Positions 32,474-43,861 of a stretch of DNA of 64,000 nucleotides are shown piece after piece. Source of the DNA: Micropterix aruncella (taxonomy: Eukaryota; Arthropoda; Insecta; Lepidoptera; Micropterigidae); assembly GCA_944548615.1 (NCBI GenBank), contig OX155952.1:248001-312000 (forward strand), in the 5' to 3' direction. The translations under genes were made by a program, and so were the position numbers. The notes under the pieces are model-generated. The model worked only from the letters and a program-made list of their open reading frames with translations, did not search any database and was not told the DNA's origin. Position 1 is the first letter of the stretch, and each line of letters opens with the position of its first letter.

Positions 32474-34922
32474 GAGGTTGGGGAAAAATACTTTTACGTA
32501 TCGTCAGGACCAGTTATTTGACCTGGGTATGTCGGACTCAGATGTAATACCGACTAAAAACCTCCTCTTTCTCCGGCCTCTGTATCCCCGCGGGACCCGC
32601 CGTTAGGCATTACTTCGCGGGGAGAGGATTTAGCTATGCTTTTTCTTCATATTAGTTTTCTAGCCAAGATTGTGTTTGGCTCTCTTCCTTTCGATGGAAC
32701 GCAGGTCTTGGAGTACTTTAGTTGCAAAGGTACTGGTCGCATTCCAGGCCGTCTTTGATGAAAGCATCGCGCCTACTAATGTCTCTGGTTGAATTTTTTG
32801 ATTGAGGACAATCTCCATGTCATTGCGCAGCGAGCTAAATCGAGGACACAGGAAAAACACATGTTCTGTGTCTTCAGGAATTCCAGGACAGGACGGGCAC
32901 TCTGGAGAATCATCGCGTTTGAAGCGATGAAGATATGCTCGGAAGCAGCCATGTCCTGAGAGCATCTGTGTTAGGTAGTAGTTGACTTCGCCATGATTTC
33001 GGCTCAGCCAAACATTTACCTGTGGTATAAGACGGTATGTCCACCTGCCATTTTTCGCGGCATCCCACTGCGCTTGCCATCGACGTATGCTATGCTGCCG
33101 TTCTTCAGTTCTGGGTTCATCAGAACTCGACGTAGATGACATTCGTCTCCGATAGAGGGTTTGTCGTTCTTCGGCTAGCACTTGAATTGGCAGCATTCCG
33201 GCGATAACGCACGCCGCTTCTTCAGACACTGTGCGAAAGGCACTAGTCACTCTCAGGGCACTTAGTCGGTATATTGATGCGACCTTTCTCCTTGATTCTT
33301 GGATTCCGATGGCGTCAGCCCAAACGGAAATTCCATAGGTTAGCACCGACGTGACTACAGACGACAGCAGTAACCTTCTGCTCTGTTTAGGGCCTCCAAT
33401 ATTTGGCATCAGACGGGATAGGCTTGCCCTCACTATCGATGCCTTGGCACTTACATGCTCCACTTGCTGTTTGAAATTGAGCCGGGCATCCAACATCACT
33501 CCCAAATACCGAATGAACGGTTGTGTTGTGATTTCGTGCTCTCCGACTCCAAGCGTGATGTTTTCTGTCTGTTTTCTGCTAGTGATTAGCACTGCTTCAG
33601 TCTTATGTTGTGCTAGTTGCAGCTTCACCATATTCATCCACTGGTTGACTCTCTCGAAGGTGATGTCAAATGCGAGTTGTATTTCATCGAGATACTTTGC
33701 CACGATCACCACGGCCACATCATCTGCGTATGCTACGAGTTTAACACTCGCTGGCAGAGTCAGCCTCAACAGGCCATCGTACATGCAATTCCACAAGAGT
33801 GGGCCTAAAACTGAACCCTGGGGTACTCCTCCAGTTATTTTGTACTCCTTTGGACCATTCTTCGTGTCGTATTTCAGGCGTCTACCTGTAAAGTAGCTTG
33901 CTACCATCCGCCGCAAGTATCCTGGTACGTTTTTTCTCTCGAGGTCCCGCATGATACAGTCCCAATTGGCAGAGTTGAATGCATTCTTGATGTCCAGTGT
34001 GGCTACCAAGCAGTATTTCTTTGACCCACCCTTCCATCTGGTGCCTGCGATCGCTTCCTTGGCTGTGGAGACTACAAGATTGATAGCATCCAGCGTTGAT
34101 CGCCCTTTCCGGAAGCCATATTGATTGTCGGCCAGAAGCGGCTCCACTGCTGCTTCGATTCTCTGGTGGATTATTCTTTCCAGTATCTTGCCCGCTGTAT
34201 CCAACATGCAAAGCGGACGATATGATGATGGTTCGTCTGGTGGCTTTTTCCCCTTAGGGAGTAGTACCAGTCTCTGTTGTTTCCACTTCCAGGGAAAGGT
34301 ACCTTCTCTGAGGCATGAGTCATAGATCGTTAGGAACAATGCCGGTGCTGCTTTGATAGCTGTTTTCAAAGCAATGTTTGGAATTCCGTCCAATCCCGGT
34401 GCTTTGTTGTTCCCCACTCGATTACACGCTTCCATCAATTCTTCTCCCGTAATAGGTGGGATTTCTTCCGGATCACACTGTACTGACGGATGGATGAATT
34501 CTCCTTGTTGAGGAAACAGTGCAGTAACGATCTTCTCCAAGAGTTGTGGACATGTGGGTGACGGCATTGACTGATCTTTCAGGCGGATCATAGCCACCTT
34601 ATACGGTCTGCCCCAGGGGTCCTTCTGTACCTCGTTGATAAGCTCCTCCCAGCATATTCTCTTGCTGTCTTTAATAGCTTTGTTTAGTCGACGGCGTGCT
34701 GTTTTGTACTCCGCCAGTAGTTCAGCAGCTTTAGGTCGTCGATAGCTACGCTGAGATATTCTTCTCTTCCTAAGGCACTCTTTACGGAGTGCACTGATCT
34801 GATCGTTCCACCAGTGCACCGGTGGACGCTGATTTACACCCCGTTTTCGAGGCATACTCGCGTCGCAAGCCTGGGCCACTCTCATCATTAGGTCTTCGGT
34901 TTTTTCCTCAGCATTACCAGCA
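32440..34922 (-). mobile_element. Waldo-like R1-clade LINE inserted in an (ACAT)n microsatellite
   Basis: A 5'-truncated minus-strand LINE with a 31-nt poly(A) tail (T run at 32440-32470), flanked directly on both sides by the same tetranucleotide repeat (ATGT on the plus strand, ACAT on the element strand). R1-clade Waldo elements are known to insert at ACAY repeats, so the location agrees with the clade shown by its protein. The 3' untranslated region is 32471-32659. Confidence 0.85.
32660..34921 (-). CDS. R1-clade (Waldo-like) LINE reverse transcriptase, 5'-truncated open frame
   Basis: About 753 codons remain open; upstream of 34921 the frame reads through microsatellite, so the native start and endonuclease are missing. 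Motifs from the N-terminus: [14 protein letters not shown] (about 34810), [15 protein letters not shown] (about 34390), [19 protein letters not shown] (about 34190), [15 protein letters not shown] (about 33990), [15 protein letters not shown] (about 33820), [11 protein letters not shown] (about 33740), IRYLGVMLD (about 33500). A C-terminal CxxC-H-C finger, [19 protein letters not shown] (about 32900-32850), is typical of R1-type proteins. All catalytic boxes look intact. It would synthesise cDNA on a nicked target if complete. Confidence 0.85.
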   Translation of the reverse strand, partial: AGNAEEKTEDLMMRVAQACDASMPRKRGVNQRPPVHWWNDQISALRKECLRKRRISQRSYRRPKAAELLAEYKTARRRLNKAIKDSKRICWEELINEVQKDPWGRPYKVAMIRLKDQSMPSPTCPQLLEKIVTALFPQQGEFIHPSVQCDPEEIPPITGEELMEACNRVGNNKAPGLDGIPNIALKTAIKAAPALFLTIYDSCLREGTFPWKWKQQRLVLLPKGKKPPDEPSSYRPLCMLDTAGKILERIIHQRIEAAVEPLLADNQYGFRKGRSTLDAINLVVSTAKEAIAGTRWKGGSKKYCLVATLDIKNAFNSANWDCIMRDLERKNVPGYLRRMVASYFTGRRLKYDTKNGPKEYKITGGVPQGSVLGPLLWNCMYDGLLRLTLPASVKLVAYADDVAVVIVAKYLDEIQLAFDITFERVNQWMNMVKLQLAQHKTEAVLITSRKQTENITLGVGEHEITTQPFIRYLGVMLDARLNFKQQVEHVSAKASIVRASLSRLMPNIGGPKQSRRLLLSSVVTSVLTYGISVWADAIGIQESRRKVASIYRLSALRVTSAFRTVSEEAACVIAGMLPIQVLAEERQTLYRRRMSSTSSSDEPRTEERQHSIRRWQAQWDAAKNGRWTYRLIPQVNVWLSRNHGEVNYYLTQMLSGHGCFRAYLHRFKRDDSPECPSCPGIPEDTEHVFFLCPRFSSLRNDMEIVLNQKIQPETLVGAMLSSKTAWNATSTFATKVLQDLRSIERKRAKHNLG

Positions 34923-35358
<436 letters not shown>

Positions 35359-35433
35359 CCAATTTCAAATAAATAGGTCGTTCAAATAAATAGGGGGGGG
35401 GGGGTTAATTAAACGTTCCTATAATATTAATTT

Positions 35434-35772
35434 TACGCGGTGGAAGTTGGCGCTCGTGGCCTGCCAGCTAAATCTCTATTTCACCTCTTTAAAGATCTTG
35501 GCCTATCCAGAAAAATAATCAACTCTTTCTTAGAAATATTATCTAAAACTGCGATTTGCGCATCTCAAGTTCTATGGCTTCGAAGGGGGAGTGAATGGGT
35601 GGTAAGGTGAACGCTCACATGTGGCAAGACAGCTGTCCTAAACCTACCACAGCCGGTTCGTAAGTCCGGAATCCACTGCTCACCCCCCAGCAGTGTAAAA
35701 AAAATTAGTATTATGATGGGCCCGACTCCGGTCGGTGAATTCCATGGCAGCTCCGTTTGTATTTATTTATAT
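35434..35772 (+). mobile_element. RLE-type LINE 3' end (copy C)
   Basis: Homology to copy A begins at ACGCGGTGGAAGTTGGCGC and runs through the domain end, stop and 3' untranslated region to TGTATTTATTTATATA. A few substitutions separate it from copies A and B. It is 5'-truncated at a point different from every other copy. Confidence 0.9.
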
Positions 35773-36124
35773 ACGGAGTAACTTAAAATAGTTATTATTC
35801 CCATATAGTCCAGTAACCTAGTACATCATAAGTTGCATCAAGTGGGGGGTAGTAGGTTTTATTTTTGCAAGGGATGTGCCTGAAATTCTAAATCCAAATT
35901 TTCGACCTCGGCAGCCCTCCGAAACACTTTAAAATATCTCAAAAACTGCTAAATGTTTGCACTTTTTTCGGTTTCTTACCATTTTGACCATGAATCAGCA
36001 CGTTTGCGACAAAAACTATTTTATATATTTTTAAACTTACATACATTAGCTATAATTTAAGATCAGAATGATAATCTCCAAACATTTTATGCTAATTTTC
36101 ATATTTCATCATATACATTTGTCT
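35773..36124. other. Non-coding sequence
   Basis: No gene or clear repeat; it may include the outer part of the inverted-repeat unit that starts clearly at 36125. Confidence 0.4.
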
Positions 36125-36319
36125 TTATATCTTCAATAACCTGTCTAACATGAGTCAGTGAAGTAAACATTTATTCAATTGAAAATTTTGAAGGGGTTGA
36201 GAGAGGAGGGAAAAGGGTGGGATGGGTGGAGGGATGTCACTGTTCACAAACGAACAACTAAAATGGAAATACAAAATATATTTAACAATTATTTATAAAA
36301 AGTTTAAAAGAAATGTTAG

Positions 36320-36589
36320 TTAACCCCTCAGTTCCCGATTGGCCGATATCGGCCACAACAAGATTCAGCATGACGGCCCCGTTTTAATTTTATTTTAATT
36401 TAATTTGTTTTATTTTATTATGTTTTATTATGTTAATATGTTTCATTTTAATTATGGGTACAGTGGTTTGGCAGTAATTAATGTTTTGGTGAGACAGTGT
36501 CTTAATTCAATTTTTTTACTAATTTTTACTAAAATTTTTTTGGACAGCAAATTATCAATCAGCTGAGGGGCCGAGGCCTGAAGGGTTAA
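36320..36589. mobile_element. piggyBac-type MITE (copy 1)
   Basis: 270 bp bounded by TTAA on both sides, with ends TTAACCCCTCAG and, inverted, TTAACCCTTCAGGCC. TTAA target duplication and CCC-starting termini are hallmarks of piggyBac elements. A related inverted copy is at 51997-52255. No coding capacity. Confidence 0.82.
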
Positions 36590-36735
36590 TGTTGTTTTCT
36601 CCTCTTTGGGGTACTAGGGCCAAGGAAATCCGGCAAACCGTCTTCTTTATCGTCCTCAATTGCTTGAAATGAAATAAAAAAATATATATTGAATAATATA
36701 AATAATGGTAACATTCAACAACAATACGAGTGTAA

Positions 36736-37946
36736 CTATACCTTACGTTATAAATAGGATAGAAAACGAATTTACCGCGTGAAATTTGTAGCACCCGACG
36801 TTTCGGTGACGTTGCAGCCGCCGTTGTCTAGGGTAGACTGAAGAGCTGTCAATCCGTTGTTTTGCGGGTAGGCCGCATACCGCTGCCGCCGCTGCGTAGG
36901 TTATAACGGTGGTGGAGGGCCGGGCTCGGAGCGCGGGAATTTTGAAAATCCGTCTTGCACACAACACTCACTGTATCCTGTTTTACGTCTTTGCGTTCGG
37001 CGGCGGGAACATTTTAAGAAGAGTTCTCTATTGAAGTTCGGGGTTCTTCTTATTTCAATGGCTTCCCGGATCATGCGAGGAAAGTAGAATTGTTCCTTGG
37101 ATAGAACAATGGGATTTTGAAACTGTATCCAGTGGTTACTTCCGCTATCCAATATATGTTCGCAGATCGCCGATTTTTCTCGCTGAACGTTTTGAACAGC
37201 TTTGATGTGTTCTGTCAGTCGCGTGGCTATGGGCCGTTTCGTTTGTCCAACGTAGGCTAGACCGCAGCTGCATTCGACTATATACACACCTGGGGTTTGC
37301 AGTGGTATTACATCCTTTACAGGCCTCAAAAATCGAGCTATATTTTGGGTCGGTTTGAAGATCGTTTTTATATCGAATCTGTTTAGCATCTTACTTATTC
37401 GATCTGTCACGCCCTTGACGTATGGTAAGAATGCTCTTGATCTGCTCGGTTTCTGAGTTTCGTCTGTATTAGATCGTGTGCCTGTCTCGTGATATTTTCC
37501 GTATCCATTTTTCCTAAGGACATCGTTGACATGTTCCATCTCCTTCGGAAAATGCTCAGTGTCGCATAGATCGCGTGCTCGGTTCACGAGCGACGTTTGC
37601 ACTGAACGTAGATGGTAGGGATGATGGTGTGAGCTTGCATGCAAATATCTGTCCGTATGTGTGGGCTTCCGATATACCGTATGTCTGAGAGTATTGTCAC
37701 TTCTCCTCGTCACTTTGAGTGTTGTGGGTGTTGTGTGCAAGACGGATTTTCAAAATTCCCGCGCTCCGAGCCCGGCCCCCCACCACCGTTATAACCTACG
37801 CAGCGGCGGCAGCGGTATGCGGCCTACCTGCAAAACAACGGATTGACAGCTCTTCAGTCTACCCTAGACAACGGCGGCTGCAACGTCACCGAAACGTCGG
37901 GTGCTACAAATTTCACGCGGTAAATTCTTTTTCTATACCTTACGTT
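36736..37946 (-). mobile_element. Penelope-like element with inverted terminal copies, 14-bp target duplication
   Basis: The direct repeat CTATACCTTACGTT at 36736-36749 and 37933-37946 flanks an insert (36750-37932). The insert carries about 200-bp inverted copies of one sequence at its two ends (about 36762-36967 and 37728-37932) and an RT tail plus GIY-YIG ORF between. Penelope-like elements are known for terminal repeats in either direct or inverted order. The arms contain CCGAAACGTCGGG, resembling the hammerhead-ribozyme-associated motif of this class, but I cannot draw a full hammerhead. The N-terminal reverse transcriptase core is missing. Confidence 0.82.
36901..37740 (-). pseudogene. 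Penelope-like C-terminal RT and GIY-YIG endonuclease
   Basis: A 279-codon open frame. The N-terminal part (RRSDNTLRHTVYRKPTHTDRY; then HASSHHHPYHLRSVQTSLVNRA) is the characteristic end of Penelope reverse transcriptase, followed by the linker LPYVKGVTDRISKMLNRF. The GIY-YIG nuclease has PGVYIVECSCGLAYVGQTKRP and RLTEH at roughly residues 155-190, with IREAIEIRR and NFNRE near the end; these bind and cut DNA for insertion. The last 20 residues come from the terminal repeat. Because the RT palm with its catalytic aspartates is absent, the copy is 5'-truncated, although the nuclease part is uninterrupted. Confidence 0.85.
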
Positions 37947-39300
37947 GTTCCTCAAGTTCTTCAATATTTTCGCTTCTTCAATATATGCGCTCGACGATAC
38001 AGTAAGCCAAGTTGGCTTACTCTATCGTCGAGCAGACTATCCATCTCATCGTCGTCGAGGGTGTTGTCGCCCACGTCTATCTTCATTTCCGGCAGGTTTT
38101 CCACAGGACTAACCATTACAGGTCCCGCAGACAAATACAAATTTCAAACTCGCTTTCCTGCAGCTGCAAGGATTCCTGCATCCCTTCTTACAACTGCAGA
38201 AAATCATGTTCAGCAGGTTTGAGGGGGCTACTTCCCTCGACATCATCTTTGGAGAAAGGCATCGGGCTGTAGCATTCCATTCCCATTCGAGCGGATTCTT
38301 TTTATAGTCCATCCTCATCCACTGCTGCAACAGGTGTTATGCGCAAATTGAATGTAGCTTTACAGCATCTTGCGTGGGAGGAAGTCTGACCAGGTTAGAG
38401 TACTACTCTTGACTGCAGCTTTTGTGAAGAGCGTGTAGCATAGGTCGTTGAGGGTTTGAATGGACCTTTCTCTACCACACAGTTAAATGAGAATTTTCTC
38501 TCCGGATTCAGCTACTTAGGCAGGTGTCGCAGCTGGATTAGAAAAAACTTCAGCTTTCTCTTTAAGGTCTACATGTTCGTGGTGAAATCCAAGCCGCTGA
38601 AGGCATGAGTGGAAGTGAGGCATGAGTGAAAGTCTGTAGATGTTGAAGTGGTTGAGTATAAGACATCTGCTGTCTTTCCTCTTTCACACCTCTGAACGCA
38701 TACGACACCTTTTGTGGGACATCTGAGACTGGTGAGGATCACCAACAAGTCTACGTCCTCTCCTGCAATAATCAAGATCTGAAAATCAGAGGCCTTTCTG
38801 ATACCTGCAGTGATGATTAGGGTGTCAGCATCTTCTTCAGTCTGAAAAACCTCAATGTTTTTGGCTTAGAATTTCGCTCGGAGTAGTTGGATGAATCTTA
38901 ATTTGTTTTTATCATTCAATAAAAAAAAATCTTAGGAAACATTAGAAGTGGTTGTTTCCTCAAATATCAACTCAGGCGAAGAATGTGCCTGAGCTCGGCG
39001 ATTATGTTCAGAGCCCTTCGTGCTTTTTTGTCAGGCACTGTTGGGTAACCATCGAACATTATAGCTATGTTCTGACCATACCGTGTCTCGAAATATTTTA
39101 CATATCCAACAGCTATGAGGTCGAACGAGGAGTGCTTGGGCCACACCACCATGTGAAGGAGATGACCACCATCTACAACCACAAATTTACTTTTTCCTTG
39201 TGACATCAATATTGACAGGTTTGAATGTTGCATGAAAGAGGATTTATTTCCCTTCTTCATTCCCTCTTGAGTGAATAGTCATCGGGAATGGTGAAAGCTC
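37936..39300 (-). pseudogene. Broken PIN-like nuclease-family gene of unknown role
   Basis: Fragments in consistent order on the minus strand match a family I recognise from many arthropod genomes. They are YELSPFP just upstream of MKKGNKSSF (about 39300-39245), VDGGHLLHMVVWPK and YFETRYGQNIAIMFDGYP (about 39185-39040), the acidic PIN-like box IIAGEDVDLLVILTSL (about 38770), HAFSGLDFTT (about 38590), and a C-terminal Cys-rich segment, NPLEWEW then FCSCKKGCRNPCSCRKASL (about 38290-38150). The frame ends at EELEEQRKV and a TAG lying inside the Penelope target duplication. The order of domains is family knowledge; PIN-like nuclease is inference. Frames shift several times and the N-terminus is absent. 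Confidence 0.6.
37989..38033. repeat. 22-bp quasi-palindrome with 1-nt loop
   Basis: 37989-38010 and 38012-38033 are inverted copies with 21 of 22 matches around a single G, within the 3' part of the PIN-like pseudogene. Confidence 0.93.
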
Positions 39301-39301
39301 G

Positions 39302-40042
39302 TACGTGAAGTAGTTTTTTTTAATTTTTTTATTTGTTGAGTGGGGCTTTTCTAAGGTCTTTATGAGCCTTGTAACACTGCGACCATTGCTGATCTATTGT
39401 GCTCGCCACCTACTATAGTTCTGCGCTAAGCCTCGTGTCATTTAAGAACCGCAGCAGGCTTTTGGCGCCAGATTGTTTTACCTCCTCAGGTTGGAGGTAG
39501 TGACCACCCAGGTGGTTGTATCTTTTACGCATCAGCGGGCCACACTCGCACATGAGGTGCTGGGGAGTTTCCTCTGCCCCTTGGCAGAACCTGCACATTT
39601 TTGTGTCTTTGAGCTTGAGGTTGAACATGTGTTTGTTCAGGCCTCAATGCCCCGTGAGCGCCCTTACCAGTATGCGAAGAGTGTTCCTATTTACCGATAG
39701 GGCCTCACGGGCCGTCTTACGGTCGTAAGGCTTAATAAGCGCTTTGGAATGATTCAACCCTGGCGTGTTGTTCCAGTGGTTGACAGATTGTTCTAAACAC
39801 ATTTGTTTGAGCATTAGGTTTGCAAGGCTTTTTGGTACGCCACAGCAAGACTCAGGGCCGTATAACGTTCCCTTTGCTCCCGTCCTAGCAAGTTCGTCGG
39901 CTTTTTCATTTCCCTCGATTCCTGCATGGCCGGGAACCCATCTTAGTATTACGCTGTTCTTTTCGCCCAGGGTAGTGATATGCAGTTTTGCACTAGCTTT
40001 GAATTAATGGTATTCGAGGCTAGTGCCATACGTGAAGTAGTT
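39302..40042 (-). mobile_element. 5'-truncated LINE fragment (RNase H end) with 14-bp target duplication
   Basis: TACGTGAAGTAGTT occurs at 39302-39315 and 40029-40042. Between them the minus strand encodes RWVPGHAGIEGNEKADELA (about 39955-39900), the end of a LINE RNase H, then ALTGH-GLNKH and the CRFCQGAEETPQHLMCEC finger (about 39600-39550). The 3' untranslated region ends in an A-rich tail (T-rich on the plus strand at about 39313-39332). It is the same structural group as the LINE at 5811-8677 but not the same family. Confidence 0.8.
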
Positions 40043-40112
40043 AGTAGTAGCAGTAGTAGAAATAGTTCTTAGAGTAGTAGAAGTAAAAGTAGTAGTAGAA
40101 GTAGGAACAGAA
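40043..40112. repeat. (AGT)n-like low-complexity tract
   Basis: Imperfect AGTAGT/AGAAGT trinucleotide run next to the LINE target site. Confidence 0.8.
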
Positions 40113-40258
40113 CTCAATGTCAAATTTAGTCGTTGTGAACAGTGACTTCCCTCCACCCATCCCACCATTCCCTCTCCTACCCAACCTCCTTCAAAATTTA
40201 AATTTGAATAATTGTTTACTTCATTGGCTCACGTTAAGACAGGTTATTGAAGATATAA

Positions 40259-41729
40259 TAACAATTGTATGACAAATATTCCATAAAAGAAATTGCACAA
40301 AAATCGTAGTACAAAATAGTTTAAAAATTTCTACAAGACTCATATTTTTCTTATTATCAAAATGTTCGCGAGGTACCCCACCTCTGGACGTGGCGGGGAA
40401 AGAATGATCAATGTCCTTCGTCACCCTTCAACATTAATCGTTCTTTTCCATCACGCGTTTTCTCTCTATGATTATTCTTTTGAAAATCGATTCATTTGGG
40501 AAGAAGCCACAAGATAGCATTAGTATCCCATTTTCACAAAAAAATGACATTGATCGTTCTTCCCCTAACCCTCCATTTATTTTAATAATTATCATTTTGA
40601 GAAATATATTAAACATTATCGTACTTATTTGTAAAACAAATTCAATTACCTAAGTAAAATTTGAAACCAAATGTCAAAAACAATTATTAATAAACTGTTG
40701 CATATAATTAAAAATATAATAAAAAAAAATAAAAAACATCAGTAATAGTCAAAATTTACTAACAAAAATAAAATTAATAGTTAAAAAATTGTCAAGAAAG
40801 TCTAGAATATAATCAAAGTAAAATGATAAAAAAATAAAAATTATAATAAAATTAAAAAAAATACACAATGGGATAACATTATATATATTGTCGCTACATT
40901 ATCCTAGTTTATTTAAAATTATTATTTCTTTATATAGGTACCTACTTATACCTGTTTTTTTTTATTTTAAATATCTAATTTGTTTATTTATATAAATATA
41001 ATATAGATTTCTTAGGATAACTAAAATAAATTGTCTACCTTGGAACAGGCGGCAGCCTAGTTAGGTTAAGACTTTTGTATATTGAATGTACTCATAATTT
41101 GAACTCAATAAATAATTTGAAATTTGAAATTTGAATAAGATATGCAATGTCTGCAGTCATACAATTTAGAAGGTATGCACTCAATCTATTTTTAAATGCA
41201 TATGCAATTTAAATATCTTCAGCGATAGGCTATTTATTGTACAATTTGGCGGCAAGATAAGAACCTGTATAATGGATTTTTTATCAGACAGCTCATTATT
41301 ATTTCTTTTGACTTGATTATCTCGAATGCTTCTAATTTGCCTTGGTAATTGGTAGGTGACGCCATTACGCAGTTTACTGAGACATTAATTTAAGGTCACC
41401 GTTGCTTCTCTTATTGCGATGAAGAAAATTACGATTCACCAGGTTGTCCGCCCGGTGTTTTCCAGCGTAGACAACGGTAGCGTCTATGTAGGTTGTAAAT
41501 TATAATTAGCAATTCCACGAACAAAGTTCTCGGTGAGACTTAAAAACTACGCAGTGCTCTTTTCTCTGGAGAAGAACCCTGGTTGAACTCGCTGCCAGAA
41601 CATTAAACCGTATAAAAATCCGAAGTGCCGCCAACCTCGAACCTAGGTTCGAGTAGTCAATACTGAGCACTGACCTGGGCTCTCAATAAACGCTAGGATT
41701 GGCCGAAGCGACCGGTCAAAGGTAGAAAC
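40259..41729. other. Non-coding, very AT-rich; possible LINE tail
   Basis: No open frame with a motif. An octamer-like AATTTGAA repetition follows AATAAATAATTTG at 41105-41138 and could be the tail of a lost LINE. Lepidopteran-like TAGGTACCTAC occurs near 40937. Confidence 0.45.
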
Positions 41730-42295
41730 TAGCGATGGGTTATTCTGGCTCCTAGTCGGAGCCCATTCAATTAGCAAAGAGTAGATTCGGAAGGGCGGGT
41801 TCTATTCCGAATTTGAACCCGATAAATATCGCACCAACTAGCCATTGTATTCCGAGTTCTAAGGAGCCAGCTGCTTTTTGGATCTACCACTCCACGAAGC
41901 CGGCGAGCCATTCCATTCCAAAGAGCTGGTTGCTACCGTTGGCTCCAGCGCCCCGCCGCACCGACGAGTCATTTCACTCGGAGAACCCGGGGTTCCGGAA
42001 TGAGCCGTCGCTCGCCACTCCGAGCCGAGCCGTGAGCGTTCATTCCAGTGATGCCGACGCTTCTTTTGTGTCGATTTCTCTAGAATCCTTCATTACAATT
42101 ATTTCAATTCATTATTCGCGCGGGCGCAAGTGAGAGGTTCGTTAATTAGTGAAATTATAAATATTGGCATATTATTTCAATAAAGAAGAACCCAGAGCGA
42201 CCAGTATAATTTTGGAGAAAGTGGATTTCTTACGCGTAGAGCAGTGGAGTCTCAGAACCCCGGTGCACCCGGATTGGCCCATCGCTACTAGAAAC
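41722..42295. mobile_element. hAT-type MITE with 8-bp target duplication
   Basis: The ends TAGCGATGGG (41730) and CCCATCGCTA (to 42287) form inverted repeats and are flanked by GTAGAAAC and CTAGAAAC, an 8-bp duplication with one mismatch, as expected for hAT. The 558-bp interior is GC-richer than the surroundings with GGAGCC/GAGCC and CCATTCCATTCC words; an open frame at 41813-42133 has no motif. Non-autonomous. Confidence 0.82.
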
Positions 42296-42690
42296 TCAAA
42301 TAATAATTAAGGCCTTCGATCGATCAATCCTTAAATGTGTTGCGATTAAGGGATGTACAATCTCTAGACGACAATTTTGCATCTTATCTCAGAATATACT
42401 GATTTAAAAAAAAAAACAATAAAATATGAAATATATAGGGGTCATTAGGAAATATACCTAACTAATTTTTGGCAAGCGGAGCGGCAAGTCAGAATAGATA
42501 TGATGTGTTTTTCTTATTTTAGATGGGATAGCCAAAATCTCAATATTTTATAAAATGGAAACACTATCACAGTTGTTTGACATTCTAAAACAATATAAAA
42601 ACAGCTTTTACCTCTTGCGTTTGGGGGCAACCGTCGAAGGCAACCATGCCAAAACATCAGGTATTACCAAATTCACACATCCATTTTTAC

Positions 42691-43330
42691 AATAAATACA
42701 AACGGAGCTGCCATGGAATTCACCGACCGGAGTCGGGCCCATCATAATACTATTTTTTTTTTACACTTCTGGGGGGTGAGCAGTGGATTCCGGACTTACG
42801 AACCGGCTGTGGTAGGTTTAAGACAGCTGTCTTGCCACATGTGAGCGTTCACCTTACCACCCATTCACTCCCCCTTCGAAGCCATAGAATTTGAGATGCG
42901 CAAATCGCAGTTTTAGATAATTTTTCTAAGAAAGAGTTGATTATTTTTCTAGAAAGGCCAAGATCTTTAAAGAGGTGAAATAGAGATTTAGCTGGCAGGC
43001 CACGAGCGCCAACTTCCACCGCGTGAAGGTGAACAGTGAAGCCGTTCCGGGTTACGGCATTTGCAAGATCATGGTATTTATTTAATTTGTACTCGTGGTC
43101 TTTTGGGATATTTGATTCCCATGGAACAGTTAATTCTACAATAAGAGCCACCTTCCGAGATAGAGAGTAAAGAGTTATATCTGGACGGAGGGCTGTGCAT
43201 CCGACACATTCAGGGAATTTATACTGCTTAGAGACCGAATCAACCTCCAGAATCCAATCTGTAGCTTTCTCGATTATTGAGAAAGGTTTTGTAGTTAAAT
43301 GTTTTTTGCCTTTAGAGCCATCCCGCACAA
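42691..43330 (-). mobile_element. RLE-type LINE 3' end (copy D)
   Basis: 640 bp, inverted relative to copies A-C and nearly identical to copy A from the VRDGSKGKKHL segment through the stop and 3' untranslated region to the tail TGTATTTATT. The endonuclease-domain frame (stop at about 42849) is open over the whole copy, with RPDITLYS and VELTVPWE intact; the upstream methionine (43376) belongs to flanking sequence. Confidence 0.88.
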
Positions 43331-43857
43331 TTATAATTCCAAGATCTTTTTGTACATTTGCTAGCTTAAGTTTCATTCAAGTGGTACTTACTGTAACCTT
43401 GTATTATTCTTTTCTGTACGCTGAACAGCGGCTCTTCTTATTATCTATGTGGGATGAGCTATTTTTGCATCTACTCTGATATCCTGCGTAAGTTATTAGG
43501 TATATTAGTTGTCATGTTAGAGGATAGGGTCTGCAAAAATATTCGCATCCTCGGCATAGAAGGCCTACTCATGTGTGAGCCTACTCATCATTTTAGGGGG
43601 AAAAGTAAGAAGAAGTCATGGTGAAAACGGAAAGGCAGTCACCGACCACAGACTCAGATTATTCGACGTTGAAGAAAATATATCCCGATCCGTCATCAAC
43701 ACGAGGCTTAACAATTGCAAATACTTGGGTTTGACTACTCTCAAACAAGCAGACACAGAGGGGACCAGATTGAGACATATACAATTCTCACAAATTATAA
43801 CAATGTATCCGGCCTAAAGAATATTTCAGAGTTCAATGTCAACAAAAAACTTCCAAG
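43331..43857. other. Non-coding spacer
   Basis: Between an RLE LINE fragment and the Gypsy target duplication; no recognisable content. Confidence 0.4.
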
Positions 43858-43861
43858 GTCA

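Larger units (their letters stand above)
36125..40258. mobile_element. Candidate inverted-repeat element carrying a PIN-like nuclease gene
   Basis: 36125-36262 and, inverted, 40125-40258 match at roughly 85% over about 135 bp, sharing TATCTTCAATAACCTGTC, GAAGTAAACA, GGTGGGATGGGTGGAGGGA and GTCACTGTTCAC. Between them lies a minus-strand PIN-like gene remnant plus three later insertions (piggyBac MITE, Penelope-like element, LINE fragment). A gene bracketed by inverted repeats suggests a mobile unit, but no known transposase is seen and the outermost ends and target duplication cannot be fixed. Confidence 0.5.

Noticed and set aside
32071..32547. MYVC-repeat proteins
   Set aside because: Translation of an (ATGT)n microsatellite in three frames.
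41813..42133. 106-codon Ser/Pro-rich frame in the hAT MITE
   Set aside because: Low-complexity composition within a non-autonomous element; no homology recognised.
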